DNA of 34,862 nucleotides. Origin: Streptomyces sp. TRM64462. Lineage in GTDB: Bacteria > Actinomycetota > Actinomycetes > Streptomycetales > Streptomycetaceae. The notes beneath the pieces were generated by a model. That model did no database searches and was not told where the DNA came from. It worked only from the letters and a program-made list of their open reading frames with translations. Position numbers and translations under genes: made by a program. Positions 19,245-27,320 of the stretch are shown here, piece after piece (position 1 is the first letter of the stretch; each line of letters begins with the position of its first letter). The stretch is taken from positions 1 through 34,862 of the forward strand of contig NZ_JABWDV010000449.1 of the NCBI RefSeq assembly GCF_013362995.1. The letters run 5' to 3'.

Positions 19245-21149
19245 ATGCCTCCTCGGCTTGTCGGTCGGCAAGGCTCTCTGAGTGGACAGCAATTCCCGAT
19301 CGGCGCCGCACCGTTGACGCTGGGGCGCAACAGTGAGAACAGTGTGGTGATCGGCGGGGCGAACGTCTCCCGTTTTCACGCCGAGGTGCGCCGCGAAGGC
19401 CACGGATTCGTGCTGTACGACAGCGGCAGCAGCAACGGCACGCGGGTCAACGGGCAGCGGGTGACGTCGCATGAACTGCAGCCGGGGGATCTCATCGAGA
19501 TCGGGACCGAGACGTTCTGCTTCGAGGCCGCCGACGCGCTGGAGACCATCCTCGACCTCTCCGTGCTGCGCCCGCTCACCCCCTCCGACGCGACCGTGGC
19601 GGCAGGGCCGGTGCTGAACGTCACGGTTTCCGGGGGCGGTCCCGTCGGGCTGGCTTTCGCGCTGCTCCTCGAACACCTCATGGGGCGCCGCGTGGCCGTC
19701 ACCGTGTACGACGGCCGGTGGACGCGGGACGGGGCGAAGGTCGTCTGGAAGAGCGAGGGGCAGGGCAACGTCCGGCGGCAGCAGGTCGTCACGGTCCAGA
19801 GCCGCCAGTACCTGAACCTCCCGGAGGAGGTGCAGGAACGGCTGTTCCGCGGCGACGCGTACACCGAGATGTGGCCGGTCGGCCCGGACTCGATCCACGG
19901 CCGCGAACCGAGGAACCTGCGTATCGCCTACATCGAGGACACGCTCCTCGAAATGGCCAACGAAAAGCCGGGGCGTATCCGGCTCGTCCCCGAGGTGTTC
20001 GACCCGGCCGAATACCAGAAGGCCGGGGGCAAGGACGATGTGCTCGCCATCTGCGAGGGGGGAAGGTCCCGGACGCGGGAGCATTTCGCCGACAAGTTCG
20101 GTCAGGCCGACAAATCCATCTACTCGCTGCATGGTCAGCACATTCAGGATGTCGTCCTGGGGCTGCGCGTCAAGTCGACGCTCACCGACCCCATGACCGT
20201 CCTGCTCACTGTGGCCCAGAACCGCTTTCTCCTGAATTCCCTGCGCGGTCAGGGATTTCTCAATATGCGGCTCACCGACGCCGAGGCCGCCGAAGTCGTC
20301 GGGATCGATCCGGTCCGGCACGTATTCGAGGACTGCATCGCGTCCCGCCCCTGCGTCATGGGGCGGGACGATCACGGCGACTTCCAGTGCGCGACGCACA
20401 GCACGCTCTTCCTGCCCGCCATGGTCAGGGGTTCGGCCCTGTGGAAGCGGGTGCTGGAGGGGCTTGCCCTGTTCGGGGTCGCGGAGCGGGACCTGAGCGC
20501 CGTCACCGCCTTCCGGCTGGACATGGTGCAGCGGCCCAGGTTCACCACCCGGCTGTTCCCGGCCACGTCGACCACCCCGGGGACGTACGGGTTCCTGCTC
20601 GGCGACGCCGCCAACGCCATCCACTTCTGGCCGGGGCGCGGGCTCAACAGCGGCCTTGGCTCCGCCATCTCGCTCGCCCGTTCCCTCAACGGCGCGTGGA
20701 ACGGCCGGCCCTTCCGGGACGCCGACTTCTCCCGCCACGAAGCGGCCATGTCGATGCTCCAGTACCGGCACAAGAGCCGCGCCTGGAACGCGATGATCAC
20801 CACCGACGAGGACGGCGTCAGCCGCCCGATCAAGGAGAAGATCGCGCAGAGCATCGAGGACGCGGAGGGGAAGGACCTCGACAGGGACGCGGACCTGGAC
20901 GCGTTCATGGAGCGGCTGCGGGGCATCCGCGACCGGCTCGCCGCGCGCGTCGCCGGCATGCCCGACGACTCCACGCTCCGGAGCCATCTGGAGAACCTCC
21001 GCTCCGACACCTTGCGGACCCTGCTGGACAGCGGAGCGTGGGACACGCTGATCGTCGGCGGTGAGGAAGTCGACATCGACATCTTCTACCGGCAGGACCC
21101 GGGCCCGCCGCCCGGCCCACTCCCCGCGAAAACAAGCACGCCTGCTTGA
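19245..21149 (+). CDS. FHA domain fused to a class A flavin monooxygenase
   Basis: A 634-residue protein. Residues about 5-95 are a canonical FHA phosphothreonine-binding domain: LTLGRNSENSVVI (Gly27-Arg28), VSRFHAEV (Ser42, Arg43, His45) and YDSGSSNGTRVNG (Asn64-Gly65, Asn69). After a short linker comes a p-hydroxybenzoate-hydroxylase-type flavoprotein: dinucleotide fold VSGGGPVGLAFALLLE (129-143), a DG-motif variant ICEGGRSRTREHF (269-281), and the GD motif FLLGDAANAIHFWPGRGLNSG (450-470), which resembles MICAL-like enzymes. A charged helical tail (about 510-600) ends in a proline-rich stretch. It presumably binds FAD and NAD(P)H, while the FHA domain could dock it to a Ser/Thr-kinase target. 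Substrate unknown. ATG 19245 has GGAAG 10 bases upstream. It appears monocistronic. Confidence 0.85.
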   Translation: MPPRLVGRQGSLSGQQFPIGAAPLTLGRNSENSVVIGGANVSRFHAEVRREGHGFVLYDSGSSNGTRVNGQRVTSHELQPGDLIEIGTETFCFEAADALETILDLSVLRPLTPSDATVAAGPVLNVTVSGGGPVGLAFALLLEHLMGRRVAVTVYDGRWTRDGAKVVWKSEGQGNVRRQQVVTVQSRQYLNLPEEVQERLFRGDAYTEMWPVGPDSIHGREPRNLRIAYIEDTLLEMANEKPGRIRLVPEVFDPAEYQKAGGKDDVLAICEGGRSRTREHFADKFGQADKSIYSLHGQHIQDVVLGLRVKSTLTDPMTVLLTVAQNRFLLNSLRGQGFLNMRLTDAEAAEVVGIDPVRHVFEDCIASRPCVMGRDDHGDFQCATHSTLFLPAMVRGSALWKRVLEGLALFGVAERDLSAVTAFRLDMVQRPRFTTRLFPATSTTPGTYGFLLGDAANAIHFWPGRGLNSGLGSAISLARSLNGAWNGRPFRDADFSRHEAAMSMLQYRHKSRAWNAMITTDEDGVSRPIKEKIAQSIEDAEGKDLDRDADLDAFMERLRGIRDRLAARVAGMPDDSTLRSHLENLRSDTLRTLLDSGAWDTLIVGGEEVDIDIFYRQDPGPPPGPLPAKTSTPA

Positions 21150-21155
21150 TTGTTT
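21133..21155 (+). terminator. Terminator overlapping the end of the FHA-monooxygenase gene
   Basis: CAAGCA-CGCC-TGCTTG (21133-21148) covers the last codons and the first two bases of the stop, and is followed by ATTGTTT, a rare U-rich tract in this genome. Confidence 0.55.
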
Positions 21156-21172
21156 CTCCTCGCGCTGTCATG

Positions 21173-21200
21173 CTCCGGGGCACGCCGCCGTGCCCCGGAG
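21173..21200 (+). promoter_or_regulatory. Perfect 12-bp hairpin directly before the operon's ribosome site
   Basis: CTCCGGGGCACG and its exact complement flank a CCGC loop. The right arm runs into GGAGGGAG (21197-21204), the ribosome site of the next gene, so part of it would be paired. It could act as a second terminator for the upstream gene or limit translation of the operon's first gene. Confidence 0.55.
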
Positions 21201-21210
21201 GGAGCGCACC

Positions 21211-22050
21211 GTGCCCGACCCCGCCGCCGTACCTGCCGTCCTCACGGTCGTCGACGATCTGTGCGACGAGAGTGACGAACTCGACCGGCTCGTCGCCGCG
21301 TTGACGCCCGAGCAGTGGACAGCCCCGACGCCCGCGCCCCGGTGGAGCATCGCCCACCAGGTGGCTCACCTGGCCTGGACCGACGAGGTCGCGGTCCTCG
21401 CCGCCACCGCGCCGGACGCGTTCGCCGCGCACGTGGCCGAGGCCGCCTCCGCGCCCGCCACGTTCGTGGACGCCGCCGCCGACACGGGAGCCGGCGCACC
21501 GCCCGGCGCACTGCTCGGGCGGTGGCGGGAGGCGCGGGAGCGGCTCCAGGACGTGCTGCGCGCCGCGCCGCCCGGCACCCGCGTCCCCTGGTACGGGCCG
21601 CCCATGAGCGTCGCCGCGCTCGCCACCGCCCGGCTCATGGAGACCTGGGCCCACGGGCAGGACGTCGCCGACGCCCTCGGAGCCGTACGCGCACCCACCG
21701 CGCGGCTCCGGCACGTCGCCTGGATCGGGGTCCGCGCCCGCGACTACGCCTTCGCCGTACGGGGCCTCCAGCCGCCCCGCGACGCCGTACGGGTCGAACT
21801 CGCCGCGCCCGACGGCGTCACCACCTGGGCGTACGGGCCCGAAGGCGCCGCCCAGCGCGTCACCGGGCCCGCCCTCGACTTCTGCCTGCTCGTCACCCAG
21901 CGCGCCCACCGCGACGACCTGGACCTCCACGCCACCGGGCCCGAAGCCGACCGGTGGCTCGGCATCGCCCAGGCCTTCGCCGGACCGCCGGGACCCGGGC
22001 GGGCGCCGGCAGGGCCCGGGCGGGCACCGGCAGGGGAGGCCCCCCGGTGA
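21211..22050 (+). CDS. TIGR03084-like DinB/maleylpyruvate-isomerase-fold protein
   Basis: A 279-residue protein of the DinB-like four-helix-bundle group named TIGR03084. Its start LDRLVAALTPEQWTAPTPAPRWSIAHQVAHLAWTDEVAVLAAT has the expected metal-ligand histidine in the AHQVAHL segment, and the second site is in ETWAHGQDVADALG. These proteins are thought to bind a divalent metal, and some relatives use mycothiol. GTG 21211 sits after GGAGGGAG. It overlaps the DUF1446 gene by four bases (GTGA), so it belongs to the acyl-CoA operon. The C-terminus is a 7-residue Gly-Pro-Arg-Ala repeat (about 21990-22040) that does not belong to the domain. Confidence 0.82.
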   Translation: MPDPAAVPAVLTVVDDLCDESDELDRLVAALTPEQWTAPTPAPRWSIAHQVAHLAWTDEVAVLAATAPDAFAAHVAEAASAPATFVDAAADTGAGAPPGALLGRWREARERLQDVLRAAPPGTRVPWYGPPMSVAALATARLMETWAHGQDVADALGAVRAPTARLRHVAWIGVRARDYAFAVRGLQPPRDAVRVELAAPDGVTTWAYGPEGAAQRVTGPALDFCLLVTQRAHRDDLDLHATGPEADRWLGIAQAFAGPPGPGRAPAGPGRAPAGEAPR

Positions 22051-23732
22051 AGCCCCTCCGCATCGGCAACGCCTCCGGGTTCCTCGGCGACCGCTTCGAC
22101 GCCGTCCGCGAGATGCTCACCGGGGGCGAGCTGGATGTTCTCACCGGGGACTACCTCGCCGAGCTCACGCTCCTCATCCTCGGCCGCCAGCGCCTCCAGG
22201 ACCCCTCGCTCGGGTACGCCCGCACCTTCCTCCGCCAGATGGAGCAGAGCCTCGGCCTCGCCCACGAGCGCGGCGTCCGCATCGTCACCAACGCCGGCGG
22301 CCTCAACCCGGCCGGGCTCGCCGACGCCCTCCGCGACCTGGCCGCCACGCTCGGGCTCCCCGTACGCGTCGCCCACGTCGAAGGCGACCAGCTCCCGCCG
22401 CCCCCCGGCGCCCTCACCGCCAACGCCTACCTCGGCGGCGCCGGCATCGCCGCCTGCCTCGACGCGGGCGCCGACATCGTCGTCACCGGGCGGGTCACCG
22501 ACGCCGCCCTGGTCAGCGGGCCGGCCGCCGCGCACTTCGGCTGGGCCCCGGGCGCGTACCCCGACGCGTACGACGCCCTCGCCGGTGCCGTCGTCGCCGG
22601 GCACGTCCTGGAGTGCGGAACCCAGGCCACCGGCGGCAACCACCCGCACTTCACGCGGTACGACGTACGGCACCCCGGCTTCCCGCTCGCCGAGATCCAC
22701 GCCGACGGCAGCGCCGTCATCACCAAGCACCCCGGCACCGGCGGCGCCGTCACCACCTCCACCGTCACCGCCCAGCTTCTGTACGAGACGCACGGCGCCC
22801 GCTACCCCGGTCCCGACGTCACCGCCCGCCTGGACTCCGTACGGCTCACCCAGGACGGGCCCGACCGGGTCCGCGTCAGCGGCGTACGCGGCGAACCGCC
22901 ACCGCCCACCCTCAAAGCCGGGATCAACCGGCTCGGCGGCTGGCGCAACGAAGTCGTCTTCGTCCTCACCGGACTCGACATCGAGGCCAAGGCCCGGCTC
23001 GTGCGCGAGCAGATGAGCCATGCCCTGGAGTGCTGCCCGTCCGACGTCCGCTGGGAGCTCGCCCGTACCGACCGCGCCGACGCCGACACCGAGGAGACCG
23101 CCAGCGCCCTCCTCCGCCTCGTCATCCGCGACCCCGACCCCGACCTCGTGGGCCGCGCCCTCACCGGCGCCGCCGTCGAGCTCGCCCTCGCCAGCTACCC
23201 CGGGTTCCACCTCACCGCCCCGCCCGGAAAGCCCGCCCCGTACGGGATCTTCGAGGCCCGCCCCGTCGACCGCGGCGCCGTCACGCACACCGCCGTCCTG
23301 CCCGACGGAACCCGCGTCGCCGTCCCGCACCCGCCCCGCACCCTGCCCCTCGCGCCCGTACCCGCACCGGACCTTCCACCGCCCCTGCCGCCCGGCGGGC
23401 CGACCCGCCGCGCCCCCCTCGGCCACGTCGCCGGGGCCCGCAGCGGCGACAAGGGCGGCGACGCCAACATCGGCGTCTGGGCCGAGACGGACGACGCCTG
23501 GCGGTGGCTGGCCCACACCCTCACCACCGACAGACTTCAGGAGCTCCTGCCCGAGACCCGGCCGCTCACCGTCGAACGGCACGTGCTCCCGAACCTCCGC
23601 GCCCTCAACTTCACCGTCACCGGCCTCCTCGGCGAAGGCGTCGCCTCCCAGGCCCGGTTCGACCCGCAGGCCAAGGCGCTCGGCGAATGGCTGCGCGCCC
23701 GCCACCTCGACATCCCGGAGGTCCTGCTGTGA
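22047..23732 (+). CDS. AtuA family / DUF1446 protein
   Basis: A 561-residue protein of the DUF1446 family, whose Pseudomonas member AtuA is needed for growth on acyclic terpenes. It begins LRIGNASGFLGDRFDAVREML and has the family landmarks YLAELTLLILGRQR, RIVTNAGGLNPAGLADAL, ADIVVTGRVTDAALVSGPAAAHFGW, GHVLECGTQATGGNH and HADGSAVITKHPGTGGAV. The C-terminal domain is HVAGARSGDKGGDANIGVWAETDDAWRWL. Its biochemical step is unresolved; it may act on a hydroxyacyl-CoA intermediate. GTG 22047 overlaps the upstream stop, and its own stop overlaps the carboxylase beta start, so translation is coupled on both sides. Confidence 0.9.
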   Translation: MKPLRIGNASGFLGDRFDAVREMLTGGELDVLTGDYLAELTLLILGRQRLQDPSLGYARTFLRQMEQSLGLAHERGVRIVTNAGGLNPAGLADALRDLAATLGLPVRVAHVEGDQLPPPPGALTANAYLGGAGIAACLDAGADIVVTGRVTDAALVSGPAAAHFGWAPGAYPDAYDALAGAVVAGHVLECGTQATGGNHPHFTRYDVRHPGFPLAEIHADGSAVITKHPGTGGAVTTSTVTAQLLYETHGARYPGPDVTARLDSVRLTQDGPDRVRVSGVRGEPPPPTLKAGINRLGGWRNEVVFVLTGLDIEAKARLVREQMSHALECCPSDVRWELARTDRADADTEETASALLRLVIRDPDPDLVGRALTGAAVELALASYPGFHLTAPPGKPAPYGIFEARPVDRGAVTHTAVLPDGTRVAVPHPPRTLPLAPVPAPDLPPPLPPGGPTRRAPLGHVAGARSGDKGGDANIGVWAETDDAWRWLAHTLTTDRLQELLPETRPLTVERHVLPNLRALNFTVTGLLGEGVASQARFDPQAKALGEWLRARHLDIPEVLL

Positions 23733-25327
23733 CCGTCCTCGCCTCCGCACTGGACCCGCACAGCCCCGAGTACACGGCCCACCGTTCCGACATGCTCGCC
23801 AAACTTGACCAGTTGAACGCAGAGCACGCCAAAGCCCTGGAAGGCGGCGGCCCCAAGTACACCGCCCGCCACCGCGCCCGCGGCAAGCTCCTCGCCCGTG
23901 AACGCGTCGAACTGCTCCTCGACCCCGACACACCCTTCCTTGAGCTGTCCCCGCTCGCCGCCTGGGGCAGCGACCACACCACCGGCGCCTCACTCGTCAC
24001 CGGCATCGGCACCGTCGAGGGCGTCGAGTGCGTGATCACCGCCAACGACCCGACCGTACGCGGCGGCGCCTCCAACCCCTGGACGCTCAAGAAGGCCCTG
24101 CGCGCCAACGAGATCGCGTACGCCAACCGCCTCCCGCTCATCTCCCTCGTCGAGTCCGGCGGCGCCGACCTGCCGTCCCAGAAGGAGATCTTCATCCCCG
24201 GCGGCGCACTCTTCCGCGACCTCACGCGGCTGTCCGCCGCCGGAATCCCCACCGTCGCTGTCGTCTTCGGCAACTCCACCGCCGGAGGCGCGTACATCCC
24301 CGGCATGTCCGACCACACCGTCGTCATCAAGGACCGGTCGAAGGTGTTCCTCGGCGGTCCGCCCCTCGTGAAGATGGCCACCGGCGAGGAGAGCGACGAC
24401 GAGTCGCTCGGCGGCGCCGAGATGCACGCCCGCACCTCCGGCCTCGCCGACCACTACGCCCTCGACGAGCCCGACGCCCTCCGCCAGGCCCGCCGGATCG
24501 TCGCCCGCCTCAACCACCGCAAGGCCCACGCCGACCCCACCGCCTACGCCCCGCCGCTGTACGGCCCCGAAGACCTCATCGGCATCGTCCCCGGCGACCT
24601 CAGGACACCCTTCGACCCGCGCGAAGTCATCGCCCGTGTCGTCGACGGCTCCGACTTCGACGAGTTCAAGCCGCTGTACGGCACCAGCCTCGTCACCGGC
24701 TGGGCCACCCTCCACGGCTACCCGCTCGGCATCCTCGCCAACGCCCAAGGCGTGCTGTTCAGCGCCGAGTCGCAGAAGGCCGCCCAGTTCATCCAGCTCG
24801 CCAACCAGCGCGACATCCCCCTCCTCTTCCTCCACAACACCACCGGCTACATGGTCGGCAAGGAGTATGAGCAGGGCGGCATCATCAAGCACGGCGCCAT
24901 GATGATCAACGCGGTGTCCAACTCGAAGGTCCCGCACCTCTCCGTCCTCATGGGCGCGAGTTACGGCGCCGGGCACTACGGCATGTGCGGCCGCGCCTAC
25001 GACCCCCGCTTCCTCTTCGCCTGGCCCAGCGCCAAGTCCGCCGTCATGGGCCCGCAGCAGCTCGCCGGCGTGCTCTCGATCGTCGCCCGCCAGTCCGCGG
25101 CCGCCAAGGGACAGCCGTACGACGAGGAGGGCGACGCCGCCCTGCGCGCGCTCGTCGAGCAGCAGGTCGAGTCCGAGTCCCTGCCGATGTTCCTGTCCGG
25201 GCGGCTGTACGACGACGGGGTCATCGACCCGCGCGACACCCGCACCGTGCTCGGGCTGTGCCTGTCCGCGATCCACACCGCACCGGTCGAAGGCGCGCGC
25301 GGCGGCTTCGGCGTCTTCAGGATGTGA
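23729..25327 (+). CDS. Acyl-CoA carboxylase beta subunit (methylcrotonyl/geranyl-CoA type)
   Basis: A 532-residue carboxyltransferase subunit, close in size to LiuB. It transfers CO2 from biotin to an acyl-CoA. Crotonase-fold motifs are GGGPKYTARHRARGKLLARERVELLLDP, NDPTVRGGASNPWTLKKALRANEIA, LVESGGADLPSQKEIFIPGG and NSTAGGAYIPGMSDHTVVI in the first half. In the second are GILANAQGVLFSAESQKAAQFIQLA, FLHNTTGYMVGKEYEQGGIIKHGAMM and GASYGAGHYGMCGRAYDPRF. The EQGGIIKHGAKM-like segment is typical of methylcrotonyl-CoA and related carboxylases rather than propionyl-CoA enzymes. The substrate is inferred from that and from the neighbours. GTG 23729 is coupled to the DUF1446 gene, and the alpha subunit starts 7 bases after. 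Confidence 0.93.
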   Translation: MTVLASALDPHSPEYTAHRSDMLAKLDQLNAEHAKALEGGGPKYTARHRARGKLLARERVELLLDPDTPFLELSPLAAWGSDHTTGASLVTGIGTVEGVECVITANDPTVRGGASNPWTLKKALRANEIAYANRLPLISLVESGGADLPSQKEIFIPGGALFRDLTRLSAAGIPTVAVVFGNSTAGGAYIPGMSDHTVVIKDRSKVFLGGPPLVKMATGEESDDESLGGAEMHARTSGLADHYALDEPDALRQARRIVARLNHRKAHADPTAYAPPLYGPEDLIGIVPGDLRTPFDPREVIARVVDGSDFDEFKPLYGTSLVTGWATLHGYPLGILANAQGVLFSAESQKAAQFIQLANQRDIPLLFLHNTTGYMVGKEYEQGGIIKHGAMMINAVSNSKVPHLSVLMGASYGAGHYGMCGRAYDPRFLFAWPSAKSAVMGPQQLAGVLSIVARQSAAAKGQPYDEEGDAALRALVEQQVESESLPMFLSGRLYDDGVIDPRDTRTVLGLCLSAIHTAPVEGARGGFGVFRM

Positions 25328-25334
25328 GGCACCC

Positions 25335-25445
25335 GTGACAGCACAGACAGCACAGACGGCACAGACAACGCAGGCAGCACAGACAACGCAGGCAGCACAG
25401 ACAGCGCAGGCAGCGCAGGCAGCGCAGGCAGTGCAGACGCCACAG
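25335..25445 (+). repeat. In-frame ACAGAC/GCAGGCA microsatellite, Gln-Ala leader
   Basis: CAGACAGCA, CAGACAACG and CAGGCAGCG units, 9 bases and multiples, repeat over about 105 bases and encode the Thr/Ala/Gln leader of the carboxylase alpha subunit. Every unit is a multiple of three, so a gain or loss would not shift the frame. Confidence 0.75.
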
Positions 25446-27320
25446 ATGGCGAAGCTGCTCGTCGCGAACCGCGGCGAGATCGCCTGCCGCGTCTTCCGCA
25501 CCTGCCGCGACCTCGGCATCGCGACCGTCGCCGTCCACTCCGACCCGGACGCCGACGCCCTCCACGCGCGCGTGGCCGACGAGACCGTACGGCTGCCGGG
25601 TGCCGCGCCCGCCGACACGTATCTGCGCGGCGACCTCATCGTGCGGGCCGCGCTGGCGGCCGGCGCCGACGCCGTGCACCCCGGGTACGGGTTCCTGTCC
25701 GAGAATGCCGGCTTCGCGCGGGCCGTCGTCGACGCCGGGCTCCTGTGGATCGGGCCGCCGCCCGAGGCGATCGAGGCCATGGCGTCCAAGACCCGCGCCA
25801 AGAAGCTCGTCGGCATCCCGTCCCTGGAGCAGGTGACGGCCGCCGACCTCCCCGTCCTGGTCAAGGCGGCCGCGGGCGGCGGCGGGCGCGGCATGCGCGT
25901 CGTACGCGAACTCGACGACCTGCCGGCGGCGTTGGAGGCGGCGCGTGCCGAGGCGCTGAGCGCGTTCGGGGACGGCGAGGTGTTCGTCGAGCCGTACGTC
26001 GAGGGCGGCCGGCACGTCGAGGTGCAGCTTCTCGCCGACACGCACGGCACCGTGTGGACGCTCGGCACCCGCGACTGCTCCCTCCAGCGCCGCCACCAGA
26101 AGGTCGTCGAGGAGGCCCCGGCGCCCGGACTCAGCGAGGCGCTCACCGCCGAGCTGTACGCCACGGCCGTACGGGCCGCCCGGGCCACCGGGTACGTCGG
26201 CGCGGGCACCGTCGAGTTCCTGCTGGGCCCCGACGGCACCCCGCACTTCCTGGAGATGAACACCCGCCTCCAGGTCGAGCACCCGGTCACCGAAGCCGTG
26301 TACGGCGTCGACCTGGTCGCCCTCCAGCTCCGTATCGCCGAGGGCGCCGCGCTGCCGCCCGGACCGCCCGCACCGCGCGGCCACGCCGTGGAGGCCCGCC
26401 TGTACGCGGAGGACCCGGCGCACGGCTTCGCCCCCCGGACGGGAACGCTGCACGCCCTGGCGGTGGACGGCGACGTACGGCTCGACACCGGCTACGCGGC
26501 GGGCGACGGGATCGGCGTCCACTACGACGCCCTCATCGCGAAGGTGATCGCCCACGCCCCGACCCGCGCCGAGGCCGTACGCAAACTGGCCCACGCCCTC
26601 GAACGCGCCCGCGTCCACGGCCCGGTCACCAACCGCGACCTGCTCGTCCGCTCCCTCAGGCACCCCGAGTTCGCGCGGGGAGCGGCCGACACCGCCTTCT
26701 ACGACCGCCACCTCACCACCCTCACCGCCCCGCACCCCGGCGAGGAGTACGCGGCCGTCGCCGCCGCCCTGGCCGACGCGGCGGCCCACCGTGGCCCGGG
26801 CCCCGGCGCGTGGCGCAACGTCCCGTCGCAGCCGCAGACCAGGACGTACGGCGACCACGAGGTCCGCTACCACCGCACCCGCGACGGCCACACACTCGCC
26901 GACCACCCGCGGGTACGGGTCGTGGAGGCCGGCCCGCACCGGGTGCGCCTGGAGACCGACGGCGTGGTCCGCCCGTACACGGTCACGCGCCACGGCGGCA
27001 CGACGTACGTCGACACCCCCACCGCCTCCTACCGCCTCACCCCACGCCCCCGCTTCCCCGACCCGGCCGCCCGTACCGCCCCCGGCTCCCTCGTCGCGCC
27101 CATGCCCGGCACCGTGGTGCGCGTCGCGGACGGCCTGGCGGAGGGCGTCCGCGTCGAGGCGGGGCAGCCGCTGCTGTGGCTGGAGGCCATGAAGATGGAG
27201 CACCGCGTCACCGCTCCCGCCTCCGGCACGCTCACCGCACTCCACGCCGCGCCCGGCCGGCAGGTCGAACCGGGCGCTCTGCTCGCCGTCGTAACTCCCG
27301 TACAGGAGGACCAGGAATGA
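25335..27320 (+). CDS. Acyl-CoA carboxylase alpha subunit (biotin carboxylase + BCCP)
   Basis: A 661-residue biotin-dependent subunit, partner of the preceding beta chain. After the leader it has AKLLVANRGEIACRVFRTCRDLGIATVAV, the ATP-grasp glycine loop KAAAGGGGRGMRVV, HVEVQLLADTHG, CSLQRRHQKVVEEAPAP and FLEMNTRLQVEHPVTE. The C-terminus has a biotinyl domain with EAMKMEH (Lys620). GTG 25335 has GAGG at a short distance and adds 37 residues of a Thr-Ala-Gln/Ala-Ala-Gln repeat. ATG 25446 directly precedes the conserved domain but has no ribosome site. Between SKTRAKKLV and LPVLVKAA the chain looks roughly ten residues shorter than usual, with no AAGVPV-like segment. That is a comparison from memory. 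Confidence 0.92.
   Translation: MTAQTAQTAQTTQAAQTTQAAQTAQAAQAAQAVQTPQMAKLLVANRGEIACRVFRTCRDLGIATVAVHSDPDADALHARVADETVRLPGAAPADTYLRGDLIVRAALAAGADAVHPGYGFLSENAGFARAVVDAGLLWIGPPPEAIEAMASKTRAKKLVGIPSLEQVTAADLPVLVKAAAGGGGRGMRVVRELDDLPAALEAARAEALSAFGDGEVFVEPYVEGGRHVEVQLLADTHGTVWTLGTRDCSLQRRHQKVVEEAPAPGLSEALTAELYATAVRAARATGYVGAGTVEFLLGPDGTPHFLEMNTRLQVEHPVTEAVYGVDLVALQLRIAEGAALPPGPPAPRGHAVEARLYAEDPAHGFAPRTGTLHALAVDGDVRLDTGYAAGDGIGVHYDALIAKVIAHAPTRAEAVRKLAHALERARVHGPVTNRDLLVRSLRHPEFARGAADTAFYDRHLTTLTAPHPGEEYAAVAAALADAAAHRGPGPGAWRNVPSQPQTRTYGDHEVRYHRTRDGHTLADHPRVRVVEAGPHRVRLETDGVVRPYTVTRHGGTTYVDTPTASYRLTPRPRFPDPAARTAPGSLVAPMPGTVVRVADGLAEGVRVEAGQPLLWLEAMKMEHRVTAPASGTLTALHAAPGRQVEPGALLAVVTPVQEDQE

Noticed and set aside
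23990..26488. Long minus-strand frames opposite the carboxylase genes
   Set aside because: They show Ser/Arg/Ala-rich antisense composition, no ribosome site and no motifs.
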